DNA from: Skeletonema tropicum | Lineage: Eukaryota; Bacillariophyta; Thalassiosirophyceae; Thalassiosirales; Thalassiosiraceae | Direction of reading: 5' to 3' | Assembly: GCA_037178625.1 (NCBI GenBank) | Contig: CM074138.1 | Coordinates: 1,922,001-1,986,000, forward strand | DNA: 64,000 bases | Shown here: piece after piece, positions 35,648 to 46,857 of the stretch | How the letters are laid out: each line of letters opens with the position of its first letter | Position numbering within the stretch: position 1 is the first letter of the stretch | Notes under the pieces: model-generated | The model's input: the letters and a program-made list of their open reading frames with translations, nothing else | What the model was told of the DNA's origin: nothing | Database searches by the model: none | Translations under genes and position numbers: made by a program

Positions 35648-36428
35648 ATGAAGTTTGGCAACACAAATCCAGTTATATCCACCGTTGGTAGTAATGGTAA
35701 GGGCTTCCGTGCCGTGCGGAATCGGAGCAATGTCGATGCACGTCTTACTTCGTCAGGGGTCAAGACTGCCGCTAAACCGTCGGCTCCTGTCATTGCATTG
35801 AGCGTAACAGACATCAATTGGCGTTTGGTGCGTACCGACGATCGTATCTTCTTGCTGCTAGCGTCTGTTGCATTAGGCGATGGGTTTGACGTTGCCAAGT
35901 TGGAGAAGGAACAACTGCTCTTTTCTGCTCTTTCCGTCTTTGAAGTCGGGTCAATCAAGTACATCCTGAATGAACTGTCTGAACATTACCCGAATGTCCC
36001 AGTTGGTAAGACTGATTCTACTGACAAAGATGATCTGGTGTCTGCAGCGGTCAACTTCTTAATGTTTGCCGCTATTGCTCAGAAAGGAGGTACAAGCCAA
36101 GCGCCGTACACTTCAAATTGTGAGCATTTTTGGTAAGAGAGAAGGTTAAATTTCGTGTGGTTCAATGATTTTGGTATTTTTGTTCATTGTACCGTTTTAC
36201 AAATTCTGTCTTTCCTTTTTACTTACAAGTTTTTTTTTCAACCTTCAACTTCACACCAGTGATGAGAACGGGAAACTTGTACTTGAAGACAAAACTCATT
36301 CGGGCTCCCGTGATCAACCTGTTCAAGATGATGATGAACCGGATTTGTCCGAGAAAGGTGCTGTCACGAAAAAGTCTAAACCGGTACCTGTCGGAGAGAA
36401 GGCCTCTCCTGATTCAACTATCATGTGA
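35648..36428 (+). CDS. Unknown two-exon protein of the 3.9-kb element (copy B)
   Basis: Exons 35648-36132 and 36260-36428, with a GT-AG intron that continues the frame as CEHFC-DENGK. About 217 residues. The N-terminal 50 residues are basic and polar, residues 50-140 appear helical (FLLLASVALGDGFDVAKLEKE), and the last 60 are acidic with KKSKPVPVGEK. A cluster of CGACGT motifs lies about 190-360 bases upstream of the ATG. I recognise no known family; it is not an obvious Rep (HUH) endonuclease. Confidence 0.6.
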
Positions 36429-36547
36429 GTTTATTTTGTGTGCATGTGCACTGCCGCACTAAGTATCGCTTGCTTATTGAATCATTTTAGTATAATCGAT
36501 CACTGAACAATTTTACCTAATAAACAAATGCAACTGCCTACGTAGAC

Positions 36548-37633
36548 ATGCTGATCAAAACACACGAACGACTGAAAGTACCAATAGCTAGGCTCAGGTT
36601 TCAATTCAGCAGCAGGATGGCGGGCAATAACACAGCATACCAGTCGCACTTTTACGGCAGGAGGCTATTCTACACCTTTGATGTGTGCGTAGGTGCACAT
36701 GTTTGCTTGGAGTCAGCCAACATCGATCCCAACTCAGGATTGTACGTCTCAGCTATTGGGGTAGTTGTCGAGATCGTTTACGATAAGGATCGCTCCGTTG
36801 GACCAAACGGTAAAGGTGAGGTTAGCCTACCGAAGTACATTGTTGTGGATTTCCCTACATACAAACCACCACCAGGCGAGGACCCATGGGACAAGAACAA
36901 CCCAACGGTGAGTAAAAGTTGACACACGAAAGACACAAGACAATTGCCACTCTCTGCGAAAACACTACTAACTCATTTCATACTGATACAAATGCATCCT
37001 ACCCCAACTTATTGCGCACAGCACGTGCCAATCCCACCCTACGAGCAGATTTGCAACAGAGGATGCTGCACCGCATTATTCATGCCATTGCAAATTGCCT
37101 ACGCCATCACCATCCACCGCTGTCAAGGACTCGAAGCTGGATTCGACAAAGGAGACCGCTGGAACCGCATGATAATAGATCCAGCAGATGAGTTGTGGGA
37201 GATTAGCAAGTTTCTTGGAACAATGTACGTGGCTACCAGCAGAGGCAAAACACTTGGCTCCAAAGATCAAGCATACCCGTCGGACAGTGCCATATACTGG
37301 ACCGGAAGCAACATTTCAACGAACCGATTAAAAAATTGCAAGAGAAAGCAAAATGGCCAGTTCTGCGAATCGTACAAGAAGCGAGCAAATTGGGTGAAAT
37401 ACTTGGAGGGGAAGGCAGAAGAGTCGAAGACAAGGTATAGCAAGAGAAAGTTGGAAGAAATCACAGAAACATCGTACGCAGCAGCAATCAAGGGCAATTT
37501 CATCAAAGACAGGACAGACCTGACAACCAGGATTACCAACATCATAACCAACCCGAACAAGAAGTGGAAAGAAGCGAAGAAGGATCATGAAATCCCAAGT
37601 GATTACTTCGCAGGATCTTCATCTGGTGATTAG
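36548..37633 (+). CDS. PIF1-type helicase C-terminal fragment (copy B)
   Basis: Exons 36548-36907 and 37022-37633, GT-AG intron, about 323 residues. The segment CVGAHVCLES... IGVVVEIVYDK... YIVVDFPTY followed by VPIPP and PLQIAYAITIHRCQGLE, then FLGTMYVATSRGKT, matches the last third of PIF1-family helicases, including the motif V/VI region. Walker A, Walker B and motif III are absent, so it cannot be an active ATPase alone. It could be the remnant of a Helitron Rep-helicase or a captured host PIF1 end. The C-terminal extension is basic (Lys/Arg-rich). Confidence 0.65.
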
Positions 37634-38757
37634 TAAAATTGATCACTGCACAGTTTTACAAAACAGACACTTTCTCAACACAAAGAATACAACAACTCAA
37701 TTAAGCGTCTGCATCTGGTGATCAGTAAAACATCTGCAAGCGCACGATTCGATATATCAAGCACAGTTTTACAAAAAGACATTTTCTCGTGACGAAGAAA
37801 GACAAAAACTAAATCGACTAACGCCCGTGTAAAACCTGTATTTCTTTCTCGTACAGACCGATTTAGATGCTCAAAAAGCGCATCTAGTACAGTCAATTTC
37901 TCGCTTTCAACAGGTACTTCTTGCTTTCTACATAGGAACACATACAGATCCTACGCCGGTAGTCTCTACCGAGGACTCTACGTGTCCCTAAAGTAAACCT
38001 TCTCACTAAAAAACACATGTACTGATTCCTACCTATAACTCTGTAGAATAATGGGGGTGAAAAATAATGAATTTTCCCACCTGTAATAGAAGGGCACCTG
38101 CGGCCCCCTATTACGCTGCTCTGCACTCCATGAACGGGGGCCCCGAGGGCCGATTACTGTGAGGGAGGTCAAATAGTCGACGAGTGGCCATGTTGCGGCC
38201 TGTGAAATGGAAATGAAAAGATGTGCTGAATTTTTGGATTGAGTTAGATCTCGATTATCGCCAACTATTGGCTTAATTACGTTTTTTTATGCGACAAAGA
38301 TGAATATTAGCGATAAAGGAACAGACTGATTCGGGGTCTAAAAGCGTCCAAATCAATCAATATAACATTCTTTGAGTGCTTCGATCTCAGTCAATATCGT
38401 ACCCGACCGATCATAGTTATAATTGGACGTGCATGAATAAGCATTATCTCAGCTGCAGTCAGCTTCAATGGGCGGCTTAATCGGCTGGAAACTGACCGAG
38501 ATCGAAGAGCGCAAAGATGTGCTGAAACTTAAGGTACAGACTAGTTTTAGACTGGTACTTAGCCAGAAATTGGTACTTACTCCCTCTGTCCAAAAAAAAG
38601 TAGCGATTTGAAGTTAATCGTAGTCCCACAAAAAAGTAGCTATTTGGGTATTAATTCCTACAGTACCATCCTACACAAGTGTCCGAGAGGCCCTTTTTTC
38701 ACCCTTCAGTTTCGACTTAGTGTTAGGTTTAAGGTTAATTTAATGTTCTTTATCACA

Positions 38758-39451
38758 GGAGGGGTGGCCTCGTAAGTAGAACGATACTAATTCCTCTATG
38801 TAACGCAAAATGTCCGGCGTTTCAAATTTCAAATTACATATGTAACTGTCCGCAAAGCTATAGTGTCCGGCGGATCAACTCGAGCAGTTACATATGTAAC
38901 AGTTTCACGGACCATCTCCTGGTCGGGTACCCCAAATCCCCAACAAATTTCCATCTATCTCCAAAAAGATTACTTTATCACCCAACTCTTCAGTTATTTT
39001 GTCACCAAAAATCAAAAGGAGTCAACAAAAAAGTTTCGGAACGAAGCAAAATCATACAAAGTATTGGCAAGAATGTTGGAAGTGAATGAGTACTTATGTG
39101 AATGAGTATTCAGATGTTGAAATGTATGGCGACACTTTCAACAAGAAAGACATCGTGAAAAATGTTGAGGACAAGATGATTCTTTCTGTTGGAAAGTTAG
39201 TTCGGGTATGAGCGGAAGCTGGCAGCAAACTCTAGAGAGTAAAGATAGTTCATTGATTTATGTGAAAACACTAAATTATAATGTCTTCGGAACTCTTGCC
39301 GACCTATTCCCATGATGTGAGAGCCAGTGTGTCCGTGGATTTGTTACGTAACACAGACATACTAGATTTTACGTAGGAACTACGTCCGGCGTGAACGATC
39401 TGGTTGGTACATATGTAACAGTTTCGCGGACAGGTTGAGGCCACCCCTCCT
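38758..39451. mobile_element. Non-autonomous MULE-like element with 9-bp target duplication
   Basis: The ends GGAGGGGTGGCCTC and GAGGCCACCCCTCC are inverted. They are flanked by direct repeats TTTATCACA at 38749-38757 and 39452-39460. A 9-base duplication fits Mutator-like transposition. A TACATATGTAAC motif occurs three times near the ends. Inside is protein-like sequence (about 38990-39210) broken by a frameshift, perhaps a captured gene fragment. Confidence 0.75.
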
Positions 39452-39460
39452 TTTATCACA

Positions 39461-39822
39461 ATATCCCAACCATTTTTTGAAAACTGTACCTCAGTACAGT
39501 TTTGCGTAGACCTTTGGTATGTTTCTACGTGAAGGGCAAAACTGTACCTCGGTACAGTTTTCAAAAAAGGCAGTAGGCCTCGTGATATTTGTGTGAATAA
39601 AGCATTACACGTCATGTGGCCTATAGGTCTTATTATTGCGTACAAGGGCTAAAGGTTTTTTGAAAAAATGCCGTTAGGAGCTGCCTAGCTTTGCCCGCTA
39701 ACAAAGTTGAGTTTGAAAACTGTACTTGAAAACTGTACCGAAGTACAGTTTTCAATGCCTACGGGTACTGGGCCCAACACGAAAACTGTACTGAGGTACA
39801 GTTTTCAAAATGGTTGGGATAT
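39461..39822. mobile_element. Hairpin MITE, copy 1 (arms AAAACTGTAC/GTACAGTTTT)
   Basis: Inverted ends ATATCCCAACCATTTT... and ...AAAATGGTTGGGATAT. Inside are four perfect 10-bp hairpins with arms AAAACTGTAC/GTACAGTTTT and 4-base loops, two near each end. It has no coding capacity. It is similar along its length to 58691-59039, except that the hairpin arms differ there in a matched way. Confidence 0.9.
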
Positions 39823-40087
39823 CATCACAAATAGCCGCTTAACAACCTCCTACCTCAATTCCATTGTAACCGCCGTGAAATAAGCTTTCCAACGATGTGC
39901 GATAGGAGTAAGTAGCATTTTCCTCGACGAAAATTGATGAAATTTAAGCCATTCTAATTCAAATCGCTACTTTTTTGTGGGAGGGGCTACGTTGGGCACG
40001 GCTTTTCTGGCCACTGGTTCGGCACGCCCTATGATGTGACAATTTATGCCACGTCACCATACCACGTGTAAATCAGCACAAAATGCA

Positions 40088-40585
40088 ATGTTAAAGTATA
40101 TAGGGGGGGGAGTAATGTAGTCATAGTAGGAAGAAGTATATAACTCACGTTCTACTAAGTGATAACTTATCCAGTAGTTCGATACACGTAGCTTGCAGAG
40201 CCAAAAATGTTAAAGTAGGGGGGGGAGTAATGTAGTCATAGTAGGAAGAAGTATATAACTCACGTTCTACTAAGTGATAACTTATCCAGTAGTTCGATAC
40301 ACGTAGCTTGCAGAGCCAAATCATGGAGGTTGATTTCGGTAGTCTCGAGGCCACCATCATCAGTGGTTGCGAAGCGATTTCCACGAATCCACGGTTCGCG
40401 GAAGTATTTGTGACATCCCAATATTGTCCAGTGAACATTCCCTTTCACAGATTTGAGTTACACTTCTAAAATTGTTTGTTTCTTCATTTGGTTGAGTTTG
40501 CGAGTGCGTCTTTAAGGACACACGTTTATTTCTTGGAGACAGGCAGAGAAGCCGACCGGCTTCGATGCGTCTCCAAGAAATAAAA
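40088..40585. mobile_element. Partial TIR element with a doubled left end
   Basis: Two direct copies of a roughly 117-base end unit (TGTTAAAGTA...GGGGGGG...CAGAGCC) are followed by an interior that matches 46382-46637. No right inverted end follows. Instead TTATTTCTTGGAGAC (about 40528) is complementary to GTCTCCAAGAAATAA ending at about 40583. Confidence 0.75.
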
Positions 40586-41112
40586 AGGGGCGTCAGAGTC
40601 AAGATCCTCCTCTAGATCAGGACGACCGGCTCTCTCAGCCCCGATCGCGTAGGTTGGAAGGTTGATGTCGATGGCTTTTGTGCAAGAGCTTCGTCGTTTT
40701 TGACTACGTGCTCTTGTTTGCGGCCATGGTCAACCTGTCGTTGATTTGGACGTAACCGCCAGAGATAAGTCAATTGCAATCAACCCGTCATTGAGCCCAC
40801 TTCACCGCGAGGCGAGTAAAAATGAGCTCACCCCTTGGGGGGTTGGGGGGGTTGCGCCTGCGGCCATTCGCGGCTGCAGTCAACCCTTCTTTGATGCGGA
40901 CGTAACTCTAGAAGTATGTGTCTTCTATGCTTTCGCAAATCGGTAAAGTAAGTAGCTGCCGTGTAGTTACAGAGGACAACCATACTCTGGCTTCGTTTGC
41001 TTTGCAGGTTGATGTAGTAACAGCTTTGTTTTGAGAGCTTCATCCTTTGACTACGTGCTCTCGTGCGGAACCCAAACCGCTGGACCTCTGCTCTGGGAGG
41101 TGGGTATGTTAT
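40586..41112. other. Intergenic; short direct repeat only
   Basis: A roughly 30-base sequence, AGAGCTTC..., containing GACTACGTGCTCT, occurs near 40687 and again near 41034. No gene is supported. Confidence 0.4.
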
Positions 41113-42522
41113 TAAACAGGGGCGCGCAGAATGGTGCGATAGTGGTGGCGTGCAGCGGTGTATGTGGCGGGTTCAGCGCGGGCCCTCGGGGCCTGTAAAG
41201 TATTGTGTCGTCATCTTGCTGTTGGCCATTTGCTGTGTGGCTTGTCAGTAGTCTTTATACAACGGAATTCGGCTATAAAGTTGCTCTGCAATGACGTTGG
41301 CCTTAATTGGTATAATTGTGCTGTGCACAATTTTACCAATTAGTCTCTTTACAATAGAATACGGCTATAAAGTTGCTCTGCAATGACGTTGTCAATCTTT
41401 ATCAATGTGAAAAGAAATGTCTTGAATGCAATAAGCCACGAAGTCCTTATTACAAGCTAGGAGTTTTTCCAGATGATGGTAGTAAGCAATATAACCGAAC
41501 TTTTATGATTCATTAATTACGAGTTTCGGTGGAGCTTAGCCACCTTCATCAGCGGTTCTAATTGCGTGGAGACAGGCCACAAAAAATTTGAATCAAAAGG
41601 TCTCAAGAATGAGAAAAGGCGTGGTAGCTGTCATTGTTCTAACGGTCGTAAGTTTTGTTGGCGTTTCGTGGGCGTGGGCCAGCGTACAAGGCATATCTTT
41701 TCCATCGGGGAGATCCAAAGTAGCGAGCAAATTACTTCCGGAACTTCAACTTGAAGTGTTGGGATTTTCCCCCCTCCTATCCCCGCTGAAATGCCCATTT
41801 TCATTGTCATTTAGATGCTATATCTTATGATTTAGATCTAAAAATCGCTTGATTTGTGCTAAAAAGGACTTTTCCAGGCTAATTAAGTCAGATTGTCGAT
41901 GAGCTTCTTCGTTCTTTCCGGTGTGCATCCCCGTCACCCTCTATTTTCTTAATTTTTTCTCTGAGTGACGTGGTAAACTTCGTTACTTAAGGAATTAGTA
42001 CACTTGATTCCAATCGTCTTACGTCACAAAGTACCAGAAGTCAGGTGTTGGCAAAATCCAATGAACAAAAAAGTATTTAAGTTCATGCAGCAAGTACTCA
42101 GGTCGACATTGGCTCAATTACATTATCTGCCGAGTCGTCTATTGATGCAAGTCTAAATAGACGCCGACGTTGGTTGCCGACGTGTTTGCATTTGAATAAC
42201 TGCCGATCTTTGGCCACGTACTGATCAATACGTCAGTTCTTAACTCCACGTCGACGTCTTGTGTTGAGCTGAATCTTTTTGTCGACGTGTTGTCGATGTG
42301 TTGAACCACAAGATCTTGTGTTGCCGACGTAGCTTACGAAGGAACTCGTTTACTTCATGACGTGGTTGGTTATTGATTGCATTGTTCTCTGCTGATTATT
42401 GCGCTGGTGCGTTGGCGGCGGTTATGTAGGCAGTTTGTACGTTGTCGAGCCGTTCAACAGCTCTCATAAATTATGCATTGCATCATTTACATCATCACAT
42501 TTCTACATTGTCCGAATAAATA

Positions 42523-43303
42523 ATGAAGTTTGGCAACACAAATCCAGTTATATCCACCGTTGGTAGTAATGGTAAGGGCTTCCGTGCCGTGCGGAATCGG
42601 AGCAATGTCGATGCACGTCTTACTTCGTCAGGGGTCAAGACTGCCGCTAAACCGTCGGCTCCTGTCATTGCATTGAGCGTAACAGACATCAATTGGCGTT
42701 TGGTGCGTACCGACGATCGTATCTTCTTGCTGCTAGCGTCTGTTGCATTAGGCGATGGGTTTGACGTTGCCAAGTTGGAGAAGGAACAACTGCTCTTTTC
42801 TGCTCTTTCCGTCTTTGAAGTCGGGTCAATCAAGTACATCCTGAATGAACTGTCTGAACATTACCCGAATGTCCCAGTTGGTAAGACTGATTCTACTGAC
42901 AAAGATGATCTGGTGTCTGCAGCGGTCAACTTCTTAATGTTTGCCGCTATTGCTCAGAAAGGAGGTACAAGCCAAGCGCCGTACACTTCAAATTGTGAGC
43001 ATTTTTGGTAAGAGAGAAGGTTAAATTTCGTGTGGTTCAATGATTTTGGTATTTTTGTTCATTGTACCGTTTTACAAATTCTGTCTTTCCTTTTTACTTA
43101 CAAGTTTTTTTTTCAACCTTCAACTTCACACCAGTGATGAGAACGGGAAACTTGTACTTGAAGACAAAACTCATTCGGGCTCCCGTGATCAACCTGTTCA
43201 AGATGATGATGAACCGGATTTGTCCGAGAAAGGTGCTGTCACGAAAAAGTCTAAACCGGTACCTGTCGGAGAGAAGGCCTCTCCTGATTCAACTATCATG
43301 TGA
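42523..43303 (+). CDS. Unknown two-exon protein of the 3.9-kb element (copy C)
   Basis: Exons 42523-43007 and 43135-43303; the encoded protein is identical to that at 35648-36428. See that entry for motifs. No family is recognised. Confidence 0.6.
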
Positions 43304-43422
43304 GTTTATTTTGTGTGCATGTGCACTGCCGCACTAAGTATCGCTTGCTTATTGAATCATTTTAGTATAATCGATCACTGAACAATTTTACCTAATAAAC
43401 AAATGCAACTGCCTACGTAGAC

Positions 43423-44508
43423 ATGCTGATCAAAACACACGAACGACTGAAAGTACCAATAGCTAGGCTCAGGTTTCAATTCAGCAGCAGGATGGCGGGC
43501 AATAACACAGCATACCAGTCGCACTTTTACGGCAGGAGGCTATTCTACACCTTTGATGTGTGCGTAGGTGCACATGTTTGCTTGGAGTCAGCCAACATCG
43601 ATCCCAACTCAGGATTGTACGTCTCAGCTATTGGGGTAGTTGTCGAGATCGTTTACGATAAGGATCGCTCCGTTGGACCAAACGGTAAAGGTGAGGTTAG
43701 CCTACCGAAGTACATTGTTGTGGATTTCCCTACATACAAACCACCACCAGGCGAGGACCCATGGGACAAGAACAACCCAACGGTGAGTAAAAGTTGACAC
43801 ACGAAAGACACAAGACAATTGCCACTCTCTGCGAAAACACTACTAACTCATTTCATACTGATACAAATGCATCCTACCCCAACTTATTGCGCACAGCACG
43901 TGCCAATCCCACCCTACGAGCAGATTTGCAACAGAGGATGCTGCACCGCATTATTCATGCCATTGCAAATTGCCTACGCCATCACCATCCACCGCTGTCA
44001 AGGACTCGAAGCTGGATTCGACAAAGGAGACCGCTGGAACCGCATGATAATAGATCCAGCAGATGAGTTGTGGGAGATTAGCAAGTTTCTTGGAACAATG
44101 TACGTGGCTACCAGCAGAGGCAAAACACTTGGCTCCAAAGATCAAGCATACCCGTCGGACAGTGCCATATACTGGACCGGAAGCAACATTTCAACGAACC
44201 GATTAAAAAATTGCAAGAGAAAGCAAAATGGCCAGTTCTGCGAATCGTACAAGAAGCGAGCAAATTGGGTGAAATACTTGGAGGGGAAGGCAGAAGAGTC
44301 GAAGACAAGGTATAGCAAGAGAAAGTTGGAAGAAATCACAGAAACATCGTACGCAGCAGCAATCAAGGGCAATTTCATCAAAGACAGGACAGACCTGACA
44401 ACCAGGATTACCAACATCATAACCAACCCGAACAAGAAGTGGAAAGAAGCGAAGAAGGATCATGAAATCCCAAGTGATTACTTCGCAGGATCTTCATCTG
44501 GTGATTAG
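43423..44508 (+). CDS. PIF1-type helicase C-terminal fragment (copy C)
   Basis: Exons 43423-43782 and 43897-44508; identical in translation to 36548-37633. It carries the late PIF1 motifs (ITIHRCQG, MYVATSRGKT) and lacks the ATP-binding half. Confidence 0.65.
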
Positions 44509-45028
44509 TAAAATTGATCACTGCACAGTTTTACAAAACAGACACTTTCTCAACACAAAGAATACAACAACTCAATTAAGCGTCTGCATCTGGTGATCAG
44601 TAAAACATCTGCAAGCGCACGATTCGATATATCAAGCACAGTTTTACAAAAAGACATTTTCTCGTGACGAAGAAAGACAAAAACTAAATCGACTAACGCC
44701 CGTGTAAAACCTGTATTTCTTTCTCGTACAGACCGATTTAGATGCTCAAAAAGCGCATCTAGTACAGTCAATTTCTCGCTTTCAACAGGTACTTCTTGCT
44801 TTCTACATAGGAACACATACAGATCCTACGCCGGTAGTCTCTACCGAGGACTCTACGTGTCCCTAAAGTAAACCTTCTCACTAAAAAACACATGTACTGA
44901 TTCCTACCTATAACTCTGTAGAATAATGGGGGTGAAAAATAATGAATTTTCCCACCTGTAATAGAAGGGCACCTGCGGCCCCCTATTACGCTGCTCTGCA
45001 CTCCATGAACGGGGGCCCCGAGGGCCGA

Positions 45029-46301
45029 CGACATCGTTTGATTTTCAGGTCTGAACTACATTGTATCGCTTAGCTCATTTCTGCTGTGCAATGGTGTAGT
45101 TGGTGGATCTGAAGTGTTAAAGAGCAAAAGAGGAGGAGAAGTAGTGTTAGTTCTGCAGCGTGAAACCAAATTTACGCCTACCTGTTTCACTTCAACTTCG
45201 TCCTTATTATTTGAGTACCGCTGTTCTCTCACACACCGTTATCTATTAGCGTCAAAATCATCCTCATCTCGGAGTTAGTAGGGTTGCCAAGGCCAAACTA
45301 TAAACCAGCTCATAAGAGAGGGTGAGAATTGACGGTTGACGTTTCGTGTCAGCAGAGGTGGTGGTGGGGGAGCAGAAGGTATTTGCATTCTTGTGACTTT
45401 TCTGATGATTTTCAATCAGCACTCATGATGTATTCATACACCGTCGTCGTCAATGGAGCGGTCTCTTGAAAATAATACCACCATTCCATCATCCGTCATC
45501 AGTGGGAGATCAACATCGGGTGCTTTACTGGAACCACTCTTACACCTTCGTTGTAAATGGAGTTTTCCTCTGACATATTTTCGGTGTCAATGGAGGGTTC
45601 ATCATCGGTAGAGTCATTTGAAGATTGACTTAATAGTATTCACTGCGGAGTCGTCGGGTTTCCATCGGACTTATTTATTTTTTCAGCAGTCGTACCACTG
45701 TCGTCTTCGTCTGCATTCTCCTTCTTTTCACCAACATATTTATTGGTCCTGGCGCCTGCCTTTTGGGAGGAATGCTTTTTCAATTGCTTTTTGTTTGTCG
45801 AGAGGAGCATCATTGCCGCACTTCAGGCGACGGCACTCTTTTCGCTTTTTGAAATTTCTTTTTCTTTTTTCATAGTTTCAACACGGCCCCGATTTGGGCG
45901 AAAGACATACTTAAACACTCCATTGTCTCACATGCTCCACATCACTCTTCTTGGGGTGTAGGAAATTAGCGGGGCATAGAGCCGGGTTGATTGTGCTTAT
46001 CCATTACTGCTTGTTGGCCAAAGCAAACCCATAACCACCGTGTGAAAAAAACAGGCGAGGGTAGGGGGGATAATGCTTTCCAATATAGTATCGCTTGCTG
46101 GAGCTCCATCTGGATTTTCAGCTTCTACCACCGACAGTTCTGGGGAAAATAATTGGTATCCCTTCTTGCCATCGGACTCAGTGGGGTTCGTACCACCAGT
46201 GGAAGGGGAGGGGCGGCTTCGCCGCCCTTCTTTTATCCTTCTTTCCGTAGTGGTTGGCGTTGGCTGTCCGGGAGTCTTTATCCATTCTCTTGTTATTCGT
46301 C
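45029..46301. other. Intergenic; nothing recognised
   Basis: Only short, unconvincing open frames are present between element C and the TIR element at 46302. Confidence 0.4.
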
Positions 46302-46857
46302 AATGTTAAAGTAGGGGGGGGAGTAATGTAGTCATAGTAGGAAGAAGTATATAACTCACGTTCTACTAAGTGATAACTTATCTTGCAGAGCCAAATCATG
46401 GAGGTTGATTTCGGTAGTCTCGAGGCCACCATCATCAGTGGTTGCGAAGCGATTTCCACGAATCCACGGTTCGCGGAAGTATTTGTGACAATCCCAATAT
46501 TGTCCAGTGAACATTCCCTTTCACAGATTTGAGTTACACTTCTAAAATTGTTTGTTTCTTCATTTGGTTGAGTTTGCGAGTGCGTCTTAAGGACACACGT
46601 TTATTTCTTGGAGACAGGCAGAGAAGCCGACCGGCTTGAGCCAGCTACGTGTATCGAACTACTGGATAAGTTATCACTTAGTAGAACGTGAGTTATATAC
46701 TTCTTCCTACTATGACTACATTACTCCCCCCCCTACTTTAACATTAGGCTCTGTAAGCAACGTGTGTCGAACTACTGGTTAATTTATCACTTAGTAGAAC
46801 GTGAGTTATATACTTCTTCCTACTACGATTACATTACTCCCCCCCCTACTTTAACAA
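46302..46857. mobile_element. TIR element with a doubled right end
   Basis: The left end unit AATGTTAAAGTA(G8)AGTAATG... at 46302-46382 is inverted at about 46638-46745. A second, diverged copy of the right unit (46746-46857) follows directly. The interior matches 40322-40560. Long inverted ends and no coding capacity make it a MITE-like non-autonomous DNA element. Confidence 0.8.

Larger units (their letters stand above)
34238..38153 (+). mobile_element. 3.9-kb Helitron-like element, copy B
   Basis: 3916 bases from TAAACAGGGGCGC to GAGGGCCGA. Every reading frame compared is residue-for-residue identical to copy C, at a constant offset of 6875 bases. The element has a 1.4-kb non-coding 5' region, an unknown two-exon gene, a PIF1-type helicase fragment, and a 0.5-kb 3' tail with several GTAAAA...TTTTAC hairpins. 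A GC hairpin lies inside each end in inverse orientation. There are no long terminal repeats and no clear target duplication. Non-autonomous Helitron or Helentron is the best fit. A PIF1-carrying element of another class cannot be excluded. Confidence 0.88.
38582..39987. mobile_element. Possible mariner/Stowaway-like element with nested insertions
   Basis: The left end CTCCCTCTGTCC...AAGTAGCGATTTGAA and the right end, read inversely, GCCCCTCCC...AAGTAGCGATTTGAA match imperfectly and are each bordered by TA. This is the end style of Stowaway/mariner elements. No transposase is seen. Two other elements (38758-39451 and 39461-39822) lie inside it. Confidence 0.5.
41113..45028 (+). mobile_element. 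3.9-kb Helitron-like element, copy C
   Basis: 3916 bases, same ends, length and gene content as copy B, and translation-identical to it. It lies in direct orientation 2.96 kb downstream. Flanks: GGTATGTTAT on the left and CGACATCG on the right, so no target duplication is visible. Near-perfect identity with B means very recent transposition, recent duplication or gene conversion, or an assembly duplication. Confidence 0.88.

Noticed and set aside
34238..45028. Copies B and C as LTRs of one 10.8-kb retroelement
   Set aside because: A third copy lies alone in inverse orientation, the copies contain spliced genes, their ends are not TG...CA, and there is no integrase or RT between them.
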